A DNA stretch of 64,000 bases from assembly GCF_007183175.1 (NCBI RefSeq), contig NZ_AP019807.1, positions 3,158,001 through 3,222,000 on the forward strand, written 5' to 3'. Shown here in pieces: positions 26,882 through 35,057 of this stretch (positions are counted from its first letter, which is position 1; each line of letters opens with the position of its first letter). Below the pieces are notes generated by a model. The model was not told the origin of the DNA. It ran no database searches and worked only from the letters and a program-made list of their open reading frames with translations. Made by a program: the position numbers and the translations under genes. Source of the DNA: Microbulbifer sp. GL-2. Its GTDB lineage: Bacteria; Pseudomonadota; Gammaproteobacteria; Pseudomonadales; Cellvibrionaceae.

Positions 26882-27664
26882 ATGTCCTGGTTAGGGGCGG
26901 GTATTGGTGCCGGATTCGGCTTTATGTTTGGCGGCCCCATTGGAGCAGCCTTGGGTGCATGGGTAGGTAGCTCCTTTGGTTCAGGTCTGCGACGTCTTGG
27001 TGGCGCAAAGGCGGTGCTTAACCGGGACGGAGCCCAGACCATTTTTATTGTGACCCTGTTTTCCATGCTGGCGAAGATGGCCAAGGCCGATGGGCTTGTG
27101 TCAAAAGCTGAAGTTCAGCTGATTGAGGAGTTTATTCAAAATAACCTCCGCCTTGGCGGGGAAGAGCGTAAGCATGCCATTCGCATTTTTGAGAATGCCA
27201 AAACCGATAAGTACAGTATTTATGATTATGCCAGGCAGTACCGGGTATTGGTGCATAATCAAGCCATGCGTGAAATGGTTTACCGTCTTCTGTTTGCCGT
27301 TGCTTACGCTGATGGAGAGCTACATGCTACTGAGGAAGAAATTTTACGCCGAATCACAGTTGACTTGGGCCTGCATGAGTCTCTTTTTACTGCCATGCAA
27401 AATGAATTTGAGCGACGAGGTGGAAATAGCGTATCTGATCTGAAACAGCACTACGCGGTCCTCGGTTGCTCACCGGAAACTAGCGATAGAGATTTGAAGT
27501 TGGCTTATCGACGTAAGGCTGCTGAGTACCATCCAGATAAAATAGCCGCCAAAGGTCTTCCTGAAGAATTTATGCGCCATGCGGAAGATCAAATGAAAAG
27601 CATCACAGTTGCCTATGACGCGATTGTCGAAGCACGCAAAGATAAGGCAAAAGTTGTAACTTGA
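26882..27664 (+). CDS. djlA: DjlA-type co-chaperone (TerB-like domain plus J-domain)
   Basis: 260 aa from the ATG at 26882, chosen for GGAGGAGAG just upstream; the frame extends six codons further. A glycine-rich N-terminal segment (residues 3-36) is the membrane-inserting part typical of DjlA. Residues about 50-175 form a TerB-like helical domain (KMAKADGLVSKAEV, AYADGELHATEEEIL). The J-domain fills 187-260, with an intact HPD at 217-219 (YHPDK). It stimulates DnaK at the inner membrane. It contrasts with the other J-protein in this window, whose HPD is altered. Confidence 0.9.
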   Translation: MSWLGAGIGAGFGFMFGGPIGAALGAWVGSSFGSGLRRLGGAKAVLNRDGAQTIFIVTLFSMLAKMAKADGLVSKAEVQLIEEFIQNNLRLGGEERKHAIRIFENAKTDKYSIYDYARQYRVLVHNQAMREMVYRLLFAVAYADGELHATEEEILRRITVDLGLHESLFTAMQNEFERRGGNSVSDLKQHYAVLGCSPETSDRDLKLAYRRKAAEYHPDKIAAKGLPEEFMRHAEDQMKSITVAYDAIVEARKDKAKVVT

Positions 27665-27741
27665 TCACGGGGAGGTAATGCCTCAATGCTTTTCGTCAAA
27701 GAATATTTTAATAGCCAAAGGGTGAGTTTTTGAGAGAGCCT

Positions 27742-28056
27742 ATGAGTCTTGCAGAGCAGATAGAAGAAAAATTAAGTGCCATATTTGATCCGCAGTACAT
27801 TGATGTTCAGTGCGAAAGTCATATGCACAATGTGCCAGCTGGATCTGAAATGCATTTTCGAGTGGTTTTAGTAAGTAGCACTTTTAAGTCAACCAGAAAG
27901 GTCCAGCGCCATCAGAAAGTATATGCTGCCCTTTCTGATGAAATGGAAGGCCCTATTCATGCACTTGCGCTTCATACGTATGCACCAGATGAATGGGAAG
28001 GCGATGCACCCAGTAGCCCAGAATGCCAGGGTGGAAGTAAAAGCAAAGGCGGATAG
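27742..28056 (+). CDS. BolA-family protein
   Basis: 104 aa from the ATG at 27742 with GAGAG upstream; a TTG at 27730 is an alternative. The class II KH-like BolA core spans residues about 5-90: VQCESHMHNVPAGSEMHFRV, then RKVQRHQKVYAAL and the conserved HALALHTY near 76-83. BolA proteins pair with monothiol glutaredoxins on Fe-S clusters or act as regulators. The C-terminal tail (DAPSSPECQGGSKSK) is not conserved. It follows djlA by 77 bases and may be transcribed with it. Confidence 0.85.
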   Translation: MSLAEQIEEKLSAIFDPQYIDVQCESHMHNVPAGSEMHFRVVLVSSTFKSTRKVQRHQKVYAALSDEMEGPIHALALHTYAPDEWEGDAPSSPECQGGSKSKGG

Positions 28057-28501
28057 CAATTATTCGCCTGATAAATTTTAACTATGTGGTTAGCTTCCTA
28101 TCCCAGTTTGGCTGTGTAGAGCGCAAGTCAGAGGCTATATGAAGCCTCTGAATCAGCCGCCAAAGTGCTCTTTCTTTTATCTTGAGCTTCTTCTTATATC
28201 TGTTGCTTTTGTTCACCTGGCATTCATTTTCCATGAATGGAAAATGGTGTAGCCGAAATACTTGGGTGAAACTCGTGATACAAGGATAAACTAAAGTAAG
28301 GCGTGAAAATCACACTAAAAAATCCTCCCTGCTAAAAAATTACGCGCCAAATGATTTTCTATCCGCCATTAAAATAAAAACCTAAGTTTAGGCGCCAACA
28401 ATTGAACGTTTTTTCTACACCCGTATTTTCGTGCGACTAGACTGACCATTGATTGGGCTGATTGCTGTTTGATCTGCTGAATTTCAATGGAGTTACCACA
28501 A
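28057..28501. other. Gap with two small hairpins before the OmpW gene
   Basis: CAGAGGCT (28129-28136) pairs with AGCCTCTG (28143-28150), and CATTTTCCA (28225-28233) pairs with TGGAAAATG (28238-28246). The first may end bolA transcription; neither has a T run. The rest is AT-rich and without genes. GGAG a few bases before 28502 sets the next start. Confidence 0.5.
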
Positions 28502-29344
28502 ATGAAGATGACGCGTATTCTGATCCCCGTAATGACGCCCCTCGCCTTAGCAATCTCTAGTGTCGCTTCGGCAGGACCGGCTGGTTATGCCCCACCACCA
28601 CCCCCCACCCAGGAGTTTAAGATCCGAATTGGCGGCGCTTACATTTCTCCGAATTCGGATAATGTAACCTTTGCCGATAGTTTGCTTCGCTGGCCAGACC
28701 CCTTTAACCCTAATTTCAATCGTGATTGGGGCGCTTTTCGAACGAATATCGACCCAAGTGACGAATGGGGTTGGTTCATAAATGCTGAGTGGAAACCGAT
28801 GGATCACTGGGGTGTTTCACTGAGTTACACTGACGGAGACCGCCATACTGGTGGAGACCGTCGTGGTTGGCACGACCGGTTTGGGCTCCGCGACTTTGGT
28901 CGTAACCGTAACTTTGCTCGCTGGGAACCCCAGATGACGGCGGCTTATCTGAACTGGTATCCTCTGGACCCCAGTTGTTTGATACAGCCTTACATGGGAA
29001 TTGGTCTTAACTATACCGATTTCAGCAGTGAGCGCTTAAGAGATTGGGGCTGGTTTAACCCGATTACCGGTGCGGAAGAATTCTGGGCTGGCCGGCTTAA
29101 TTTGGGTGATAATTGGGGATACACCTGGCAGCTTGGTGTTGACTTTAATTTTGGTCATGACAGTAGCTGGCTGATTAACCTCGCTCTTATTTACTTCGAT
29201 GTTGATACTGATATTGAAGTTGATACTTTCTTTACCGATGTTCCAAATCAGATAGATTACCGCCATAGATTTGGTGGTGACTATCTGTTTGACCCCTGGG
29301 TCTTTAATATCGGTGTGGGCTATAAGTTTGATTTCCATTGGTAA
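28502..29344 (+). CDS. OmpW-family outer-membrane protein
   Basis: 280 aa. The ATG at 28502 follows GGAG at suitable distance. A signal peptide of about 24 residues (ending VASAG) is followed by a proline stretch and a beta-barrel: alternating aromatic strands such as FKIRIGGAYISP, WGWFINAEWKPMDHWGVSLSY, QPYMGIGLNY and the C-terminal VFNIGVGYKFDFHW with aromatic last residue, the usual barrel-insertion signal. OmpW barrels take up small hydrophobic molecules. It is longer than E. coli OmpW because of an insert rich in Arg, Asp and Gly (about residues 110-140). Monocistronic. Confidence 0.85.
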   Translation: MKMTRILIPVMTPLALAISSVASAGPAGYAPPPPPTQEFKIRIGGAYISPNSDNVTFADSLLRWPDPFNPNFNRDWGAFRTNIDPSDEWGWFINAEWKPMDHWGVSLSYTDGDRHTGGDRRGWHDRFGLRDFGRNRNFARWEPQMTAAYLNWYPLDPSCLIQPYMGIGLNYTDFSSERLRDWGWFNPITGAEEFWAGRLNLGDNWGYTWQLGVDFNFGHDSSWLINLALIYFDVDTDIEVDTFFTDVPNQIDYRHRFGGDYLFDPWVFNIGVGYKFDFHW

Positions 29345-29361
29345 TCAATCTTTTTTGTAAT

Positions 29362-29388
29362 AAAAAAGGGCGCTTGGCGCCCTTTTTT
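29362..29388 (+). terminator. Rho-independent terminator after ompW-like gene
   Basis: GGGCGC (29368-29373) and GCGCCC (29377-29382) with a 3-base loop, flanked by an A run on the left and a T run on the right, so it can work in both directions. Confidence 0.9.
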
Positions 29389-29591
29389 ATTTTCTCAATA
29401 TTTATTGTTGGACCGGGTTGGAGTGTGAAGAGATATTTTCTATTTATATCTGGGTTCCCCTTGTTCTCTTCCGATCTTACCCTTCATTTTTTCTAGCTTT
29501 TATGCATGCTTCCATTTTTATTTTCAAATAATAGTGACTTCCATAAATTTTTTTAGAAATCTGTGGGTCTGTTTTTGGTGATCCTTTTAAA

Positions 29592-31103
29592 CTAGCCATT
29601 ACTTGGGAAGCTAAACTGTGTTCCCTCTCTAACGCCGTTCGCTGGCCACCGCTGGGTAATGGTTTTTCGTTTAGTGTAGAAGCGAACTGAGTCAGGGCCG
29701 TATGCATGTAGATCCCCAAATAGTGAACGTTTCCAGCCACCAAAACTGTGGTGTGCAACGGGCACTGGGAGGGGGACATTGATTCCCACCATACCGACCT
29801 TGATATTGTCACTGAAGTAACGGGCTGCTTCACCATCGCGAGTAAACAGGCAAGTTCCATTGCCATATTCATGGGCATCGATAATATCCATGGCCTCCTG
29901 CATGGTTTCTACTCGCATCAAACAGAGTACAGGCCCAAATATTTCACTGCTATGGATTTTCATTTCAGGTTTTACGTGATCGAACAGGCAGGCCCCAAGG
30001 TAATTTCCCTGTTCAAAACCCGGTACGGTCAAATCACGGCCATCAACAACGAGTGTTGCTCCTTCCTCAATACCTGCAGAGATAAGGCCTTCAACTTTTT
30101 TAAGGTGTATGGGCGTTACCAGAGGGCCCATATCATTCTGGTTATCCATACCATCGCCGACTTTTAGTGCGACAATTTGCTCTTTCAGCTTTGTAACCAA
30201 AGCATCGGCGGTATCATTTCCTACGGCGACCGCTACGGAAATCGCCATACAGCGTTCGCCACAGGAGCCATAGGCGGCTCCCATCAGGGCGGCTACGGCG
30301 TTATCGAGGTCTGCATCAGGCATAACAATGGCATGATTTTTTGCTCCACCGAAAGCCTGTACTCTTTTACCGTGTGAGGAACCAGTGGTGTAGACATATT
30401 CCGCGATGGGAGTGGAACCTACGAAGCTGATCGCCTGGATGCGTTTATCGGTGAGAAGTGTATCCACTGCCTCTTTATCGCCGTTGATGACATTCAAAAC
30501 TCCAGCAGGGATGCCGGCTTCAATTCCCAGTTCAGCAATAAATAAGGCGGAAGAGGGTGTGCGTTCAGAGGGCTTCAATATAAATGTGTTACCACAGGCA
30601 ATGGCCATTGGCCACATCCATAGGGGGACCATGGCCGGGAAATTAAAAGGGGTAATTCCTGCGCAGACCCCCAGTGATTGAAACTCACTCCAGGAATCAA
30701 TGGCGGGGCCGACATTTTTACTGTGTTCCCCTTTGAGCATTTCTGGGGCTGAGCAGACATATTCGATATTCTCAATACCGCGCTGCAGTTCACCCATAGC
30801 ATCATTTAATACTTTGCCGTGCTCAAGGGTAATCAGCTCACAGATTTTGTCCGCATTTTGCTCCAATAGGTCCTTCAAACGGTACATAATTCGCACGCGT
30901 TTGGCGGTGGGCAGGTTGCGCCAAGCTGGGTAGGCAGCTTCGGCGGCTGCAATAGCATCTTCTACGGTAGCTTTAGTGGCTAGGGATACCTTGCCAATGA
31001 CTTCGTTAGTGGAGGGGTTGGTAACATCCTGCAGGCGGGAGTGCGCAGTATTATTGTCATTTTGAATCAGGGCGCCATTAACCAGGTGACCGATTACTTT
31101 CAT
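29592..31103 (-). CDS. mmsA: CoA-acylating methylmalonate-semialdehyde dehydrogenase
   Basis: 503 aa, full length for the family. Aldehyde-dehydrogenase fold with TPFNFPAMVPLWM (cofactor pocket), SFVGSTPIAEYVY and the catalytic GERCMA with Cys285; the GERCM form and the lack of the usual catalytic glutamate loop are typical of MMSDH. It turns (methyl)malonate semialdehyde into propionyl- or acetyl-CoA in valine, thymine and inositol breakdown, using NAD+. The usual valine partners (mmsB, acyl-CoA dehydrogenase) are not adjacent. Its leader carries a long inverted repeat. Confidence 0.93.
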   Translation of the reverse strand: MKVIGHLVNGALIQNDNNTAHSRLQDVTNPSTNEVIGKVSLATKATVEDAIAAAEAAYPAWRNLPTAKRVRIMYRLKDLLEQNADKICELITLEHGKVLNDAMGELQRGIENIEYVCSAPEMLKGEHSKNVGPAIDSWSEFQSLGVCAGITPFNFPAMVPLWMWPMAIACGNTFILKPSERTPSSALFIAELGIEAGIPAGVLNVINGDKEAVDTLLTDKRIQAISFVGSTPIAEYVYTTGSSHGKRVQAFGGAKNHAIVMPDADLDNAVAALMGAAYGSCGERCMAISVAVAVGNDTADALVTKLKEQIVALKVGDGMDNQNDMGPLVTPIHLKKVEGLISAGIEEGATLVVDGRDLTVPGFEQGNYLGACLFDHVKPEMKIHSSEIFGPVLCLMRVETMQEAMDIIDAHEYGNGTCLFTRDGEAARYFSDNIKVGMVGINVPLPVPVAHHSFGGWKRSLFGDLHAYGPDSVRFYTKRKTITQRWPANGVREGTQFSFPSNG

Positions 31104-31112
31104 AGGGTTTTC

Positions 31113-31196
31113 TCGCTCGGGATTTGTGCGTTATTTTTCTACCTCTTTCCGCCTTTTTAACACAGGTAAACCCAAGGTGGAAAAAATCCCGAGCGA
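31113..31196 (-). promoter_or_regulatory. Perfect 13-bp inverted repeat with 58-base spacer in the mmsA leader
   Basis: TCGCTCGGGATTT (31113-31125) and AAATCCCGAGCGA (31184-31196) are exact inverted copies. They fill most of the gap between the recQ stop and the mmsA start on the minus strand. They may be paired operator half-sites, an RNA stem in the mmsA leader, or the arm of a recQ terminator, since one arm is followed by a T run on the minus strand. Confidence 0.5.
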
Positions 31197-31205
31197 TAGA
31201 CAGTT

Positions 31206-33008
31206 TTATTGTTTGGGGAAGTCCCTCAGTACAGCGAGGAAGACATCGCCAAAGCGCTCAAGTTTGCTATCGCCAACACCTGAAATAGCAAGCAGTTCAT
31301 CCCGGGTTTGCGGATGGGCTTTTACCATACCGCGTAGGGTAGCATCGTGAAACACCACGTAGGGAGGAACACCGCGTTCTTCGGCCAGCTGTTTACGGCA
31401 GTTACGCAGGGCCTCCCACAGTGGCAGCTCTTCGGGGGCGAGATCTTCGAGACTAGTGGAATTGCGGGAATGTGCGCGAACCGTTTTTTTCGGTAGTTTA
31501 CGCAGCATTAAGGTTTCTTCCCCCCGCAGTAGTGGCCGGCAGATTTCGGTAAGCTTGAGGCTCTGGAATTCGCCCTCTATTTCCAGGTAGTCGAGAACAA
31601 TGAGCTGTCTTACTATTGCGCGCCATTCAGTGCCGGAAAGATCCTTGCCGATACCGTGGGTGGACAGTTGGTCGTGGGCAAATTTGCGCACCTTTTCGTT
31701 TTCCGAGCCACGTAGTACATCAATGACATGGCTGGCACCAAAGCGCTGCCCGGTGCGGTAAACACAGGAGAGTAGCTTGATTGCTGCTTCGCTGGCGTCC
31801 CAGGTGGCGGGAGGCTCGAGGCAAGTATCACAATTCCCACAAGCCCGCTTCAACTCTTCAGCGAAGTAATGCAACAGGGATTGACGGCGACAACTTGTGA
31901 TTTCGCACAGCCCCAACATGGCGTTAAGGCGGCCGCGCTCTTGACGTTTGTGCTCCTCGCTGCCTTCAGATGTATCCACCATTTGCCCGAGCTTTACTAT
32001 GTCTTCAAGACCGTAGAGCAGCAGTGCGATAGAGGGCTCACCATCCCTGCCTGCACGTCCGGTTTCCTGATAATAGGCTTCGATACTCTTGGGAAGGTCC
32101 AGGTGGATAACAAAGCGTACATCCGGCTTATCTATCCCCATGCCAAAGGCGATGGTAGCGACAATGATGACACCCTCCTCGCGGAGAAAGCGACGCTGGT
32201 GTTCAGCACGGGTCTCCGCTGGCAGGCCTGCGTGATACGGTAGTGCAGGATAACCTTGTTGGCTCAGCCACTCAGCAGTGCTTTCCACTTTGGCACGCGA
32301 CAGGCAATAGATAACTCCGGCATTGCCATCCTGTCCATTTTTCAGGAACTGCAGCACCTGGCGACGCTGGTTGTCTTTTGGCTCAATGCGGTACTGGATA
32401 TTGGGGCGGTCGAAACTGCTGACAAAGTGACGCGCAGTTTCAAGGTCGAGTCTTTGCGCAATCTCTGCTCGGGTGCGCCTGTCCGCAGTGGCGGTCAGGG
32501 CGATACGGGGTACCCTGGGAAACTGTTCGTGCAGGCAATTTAAATGCAGGTAATCCGCACGGAAGTTGTGGCCCCACTGGGATACACAATGGGCCTCATC
32601 AATAGCAAAAATGGATAGCTCAATTCGCTGCAATAGTGACAGGGTACGCGGTTGCAGTAGTCGTTCTGGTGCCAGGTAGAGAAGGTCCAGCTCGCCGTGT
32701 AAAAGCTGACTCTCGATAGCCTGGATTTCATCATAAGATATGGAGGAATTAAGGAAGGCAGCGCGAATGCCGGCCTCTTGTAGAGCTTCCACTTGATCCT
32801 GCATCAGTGCAATTAGCGGGGATATCACCACGCCGCAGCCGGGCCTGGCCAGGGCGGGAATCTGGTAACACAGAGATTTGCCGCCGCCGGTGGGCATCAA
32901 TACCAGGGCGTCCTCTCCAGCCATCAAAGTATCAATCACCGCCTCTTGTGGGTCACGGAAATTGGTGTAGCCGAAGACATGTTCGAGAATATGTTGTGGG
33001 GAGTTCAT
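31206..33008 (-). CDS. recQ: ATP-dependent DNA helicase RecQ
   Basis: 600 aa. Helicase domain with PTGGGKSLCYQ (Walker A), DEAHCVSQWGHNFR (Walker B and aromatic loop; this loop reads GHNFR where GHDFR is common) and GRAGRDG. The zinc-binding RQC part follows (CRRQ...CGNCDTC), then an HRDC domain at about 525-595 (LPLWEALRNCRKQLAEE). RecQ unwinds DNA 3' to 5' in recombination and fork repair. It is divergent from the small lipoprotein gene. Confidence 0.95.
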   Translation of the reverse strand: MNSPQHILEHVFGYTNFRDPQEAVIDTLMAGEDALVLMPTGGGKSLCYQIPALARPGCGVVISPLIALMQDQVEALQEAGIRAAFLNSSISYDEIQAIESQLLHGELDLLYLAPERLLQPRTLSLLQRIELSIFAIDEAHCVSQWGHNFRADYLHLNCLHEQFPRVPRIALTATADRRTRAEIAQRLDLETARHFVSSFDRPNIQYRIEPKDNQRRQVLQFLKNGQDGNAGVIYCLSRAKVESTAEWLSQQGYPALPYHAGLPAETRAEHQRRFLREEGVIIVATIAFGMGIDKPDVRFVIHLDLPKSIEAYYQETGRAGRDGEPSIALLLYGLEDIVKLGQMVDTSEGSEEHKRQERGRLNAMLGLCEITSCRRQSLLHYFAEELKRACGNCDTCLEPPATWDASEAAIKLLSCVYRTGQRFGASHVIDVLRGSENEKVRKFAHDQLSTHGIGKDLSGTEWRAIVRQLIVLDYLEIEGEFQSLKLTEICRPLLRGEETLMLRKLPKKTVRAHSRNSTSLEDLAPEELPLWEALRNCRKQLAEERGVPPYVVFHDATLRGMVKAHPQTRDELLAISGVGDSKLERFGDVFLAVLRDFPKQ

Positions 33009-33118
33009 GGCGGCGGAGTATACCCCGCGAGGTAAGTTTATGCGGTGGGTTTATTTGTCGATTTTCCTTTGAAATACTCTGCAATGACAGTTTTTATTTT
33101 GTGACATGATTCACGGGT

Positions 33119-33124
33119 TATAAT
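33119..33124 (+). promoter_or_regulatory. Candidate -10 element for the lipoprotein gene
   Basis: TATAAT, about 30 bases ahead of the start codon at 33149. The -35 region is poor (ATTTTG at 17 bases), so only the -10 is supported. Confidence 0.35.
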
Positions 33125-33148
33125 CGCACACTATCACGGCGACCTGCT

Positions 33149-33592
33149 ATGGATAGGGCTATGCGCACATTGATCCTGTATTTTGTGTTGTGGTTGACTG
33201 TTCTGGTTGGGCCTTTGGGGTGTTCCTCCAGTGCTCCGCGCAATTTAGCGCAGTCGGTTGTGGCGGATACTCACCTGGGTTGGCGTTCTGCACCGGAAAA
33301 CCAGTTGGTACTTTCCCTGGCAACCGCATCGGGTATTGCACAAGTGGAGCTGCAGCCACTGCCTGAGCGCTTTACTCTGGTTACTCTCGAACTACCTGGT
33401 ATGCGAAAGGTAGAGGGGGTGCAGTGGAGGGATGGCAATGGCCAGTCAACCATGCTCTACGATGGGGTGAGTGGCCTGGACGGCGTCAGTTTACAGAGCC
33501 GTGGCCATGGCTTTCGTCTGCAGCTGCAGCTCTCTTCCATGGATTATATCCGCGCTGGTGGAGTGCTTACCGTCATTGATTATTGGCGTTGA
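33149..33592 (+). CDS. Small hypothetical lipoprotein
   Basis: 147 aa from the ATG at 33149; a second ATG at 33161 would give a shorter signal peptide and neither has a strong ribosome site. The lipobox is PLGCSSS (Cys25). The mature part is beta-rich (LVLSLATASGIAQVEL, FRLQLQLSSMDYI). No family was recognised. Its last 20 bases overlap the 3' end of the convergent glutaminyl cyclase gene. Confidence 0.65.
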   Translation: MDRAMRTLILYFVLWLTVLVGPLGCSSSAPRNLAQSVVADTHLGWRSAPENQLVLSLATASGIAQVELQPLPERFTLVTLELPGMRKVEGVQWRDGNGQSTMLYDGVSGLDGVSLQSRGHGFRLQLQLSSMDYIRAGGVLTVIDYWR

Positions 33593-34388
33593 CTTCTGAG
33601 GGTGCTTTCTTTTTAAAGCCAAGCCCCTGGGGGCGAATCAGGTAGAGCTGCTTCCAGTATTTTCCCGTCACCCAGAGGCCGTTTTTGGCCTTGTCCCAGG
33701 CTATACCGTTGGCCACAGTATCAGGGTGATTGCGCATGTCGGGGTTCAGGCGCTGCAGGTCTATACCTCCACGTACCTGACCGTCCTCTGGATCTATAGC
33801 GATGATGCGGTTGTCCTGCCAGATATTGGCCCAGATAAGGCCTTTGGCAAATTCAAGTTCGTTCAGGTTTGACCACTGCTCTCCTCCACCGTGTACCTTG
33901 AGGTGACGCACTACCTTGAAGGTATCAGGATTGCGGAAAGTCAGCTCGCCACTACCGTTACTCATGATCAAATGTGTACCATCGCTGGTGAGACCCCAAC
34001 CTTCGCCACTATAGTTGTGGACTTCCAGGTGTTGCAGATCGCTGGTCCGGTAGACATGCGCCTCGCCGGCCTTATAGGTAAGCAGGTAGAGTTTATCCCC
34101 GTGAACCGTGAGGCCCTCGGCAAAAAGCTTGCGCGGCAGCCATTTGCGTCTTACGGGTTTTGCTGAGGGGTCGGTATACTCGGCAAGCCAGGAGCGGCGA
34201 TATAGGCCACTACTCTCCCACCAGCGCTGGCCGTCGAAGTACAGTCCTTGGGTAAAGTGGTTTTCACCGCGCTGGCGCTCTTCCAGGATAGAAAATGGGG
34301 TCAACTGGAGTTGCGCCTCTGCTGCCATTGGCAACAGAGTAGACAGTAGTAACAGTGTCCAGCTGCGGAATCTTAGTCGGTACATCAA
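33573..34388 (-). CDS. Glutaminyl-peptide cyclotransferase (plant-type beta-propeller QC)
   Basis: 271 aa with a signal peptide (about 1-25, ending AEAQ). Motifs of the plant/bacterial QC family: HFTQGLYFDG, ESSGLYRRS, KLFAEGLTVHGDKLYLLTY, GEGWGLTSDG and LNELEFAKGLIWANIW. The enzyme cyclises N-terminal glutamine to pyroglutamate on exported proteins, which protects them from aminopeptidases. It overlaps the lipoprotein gene tail to tail and is divergent from the DUF502 gene with only six bases between starts, so promoters must lie within coding sequence. Confidence 0.88.
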   Translation of the reverse strand: MMYRLRFRSWTLLLLSTLLPMAAEAQLQLTPFSILEERQRGENHFTQGLYFDGQRWWESSGLYRRSWLAEYTDPSAKPVRRKWLPRKLFAEGLTVHGDKLYLLTYKAGEAHVYRTSDLQHLEVHNYSGEGWGLTSDGTHLIMSNGSGELTFRNPDTFKVVRHLKVHGGGEQWSNLNELEFAKGLIWANIWQDNRIIAIDPEDGQVRGGIDLQRLNPDMRNHPDTVANGIAWDKAKNGLWVTGKYWKQLYLIRPQGLGFKKKAPSEVNANNQ

Positions 34389-34394
34389 AAATCT

Positions 34395-35057
34395 ATGACC
34401 AGAGTAAAGACCTTTGTCACCTTGACCCTTTTGGGTGGTCTGGCGGTAGTGTTGCCCATTGCCATCTTCGTGCTGCTGTTCCAGTGGCTATTCGGTCAAA
34501 TCAGCGAAATTGTGGCCCCTGCAGTCCTCTGGTTAGAGGCCCACACAGAATTTAAGGATACCCTTGCGCGGCTTATAGTGATAGCGCTGATTTTGGGTAG
34601 CTGCTTCCTGATTGGCCTGTTGGTAAAAACCAGCATCGGTCACTGGCTACATCGCCATGTGGATCACTGGTTGGGGCGTTTGGCACCGGGGTATAGCACC
34701 ATTAAGGACCTGGTCCTGCAGTTTATTGGTGGTGGTGGAGATGGTGTGTTGTCTGGGCCTGTTGCACGAGTGCGTATTCATGGGGCCGGTAATCCTTTAA
34801 CAGTTACCGCTATTGTGACTTCACAGCATGCCAATGGGGATATGACGGTCTATGTCCCTACAGCCCCGGTCCCGACTTCCGGTTTTGTGTTTCATGTGCC
34901 GGCGGAGTGTGTGGAAATACTGCCCGGGATAACTGTGGAGGCTGCGATGAAGACGGTAGTGGCCTGTGGCGCTGGCAGTGCCAATTTGTTGGCGCCACCG
35001 GCGAAGTCCCCGGAAAAAGCGAGGGGACACACACCGGAAGGGTCAGGCCCTGCTTGA
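34395..35057 (+). CDS. DUF502 membrane protein
   Basis: 220 aa. Two N-terminal membrane helices (about residues 5-30 and 55-78), then PGYSTIKDLVLQFIG and a soluble domain with VYVPTAPVPTSGFVFHVP, which is the DUF502 signature. The C-terminal 25 residues are polar and variable. The family is widespread and its role is unknown. The 3' end overlaps the convergent mnmC by 15 bases. Confidence 0.85.
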   Translation: MTRVKTFVTLTLLGGLAVVLPIAIFVLLFQWLFGQISEIVAPAVLWLEAHTEFKDTLARLIVIALILGSCFLIGLLVKTSIGHWLHRHVDHWLGRLAPGYSTIKDLVLQFIGGGGDGVLSGPVARVRIHGAGNPLTVTAIVTSQHANGDMTVYVPTAPVPTSGFVFHVPAECVEILPGITVEAAMKTVVACGAGSANLLAPPAKSPEKARGHTPEGSGPA

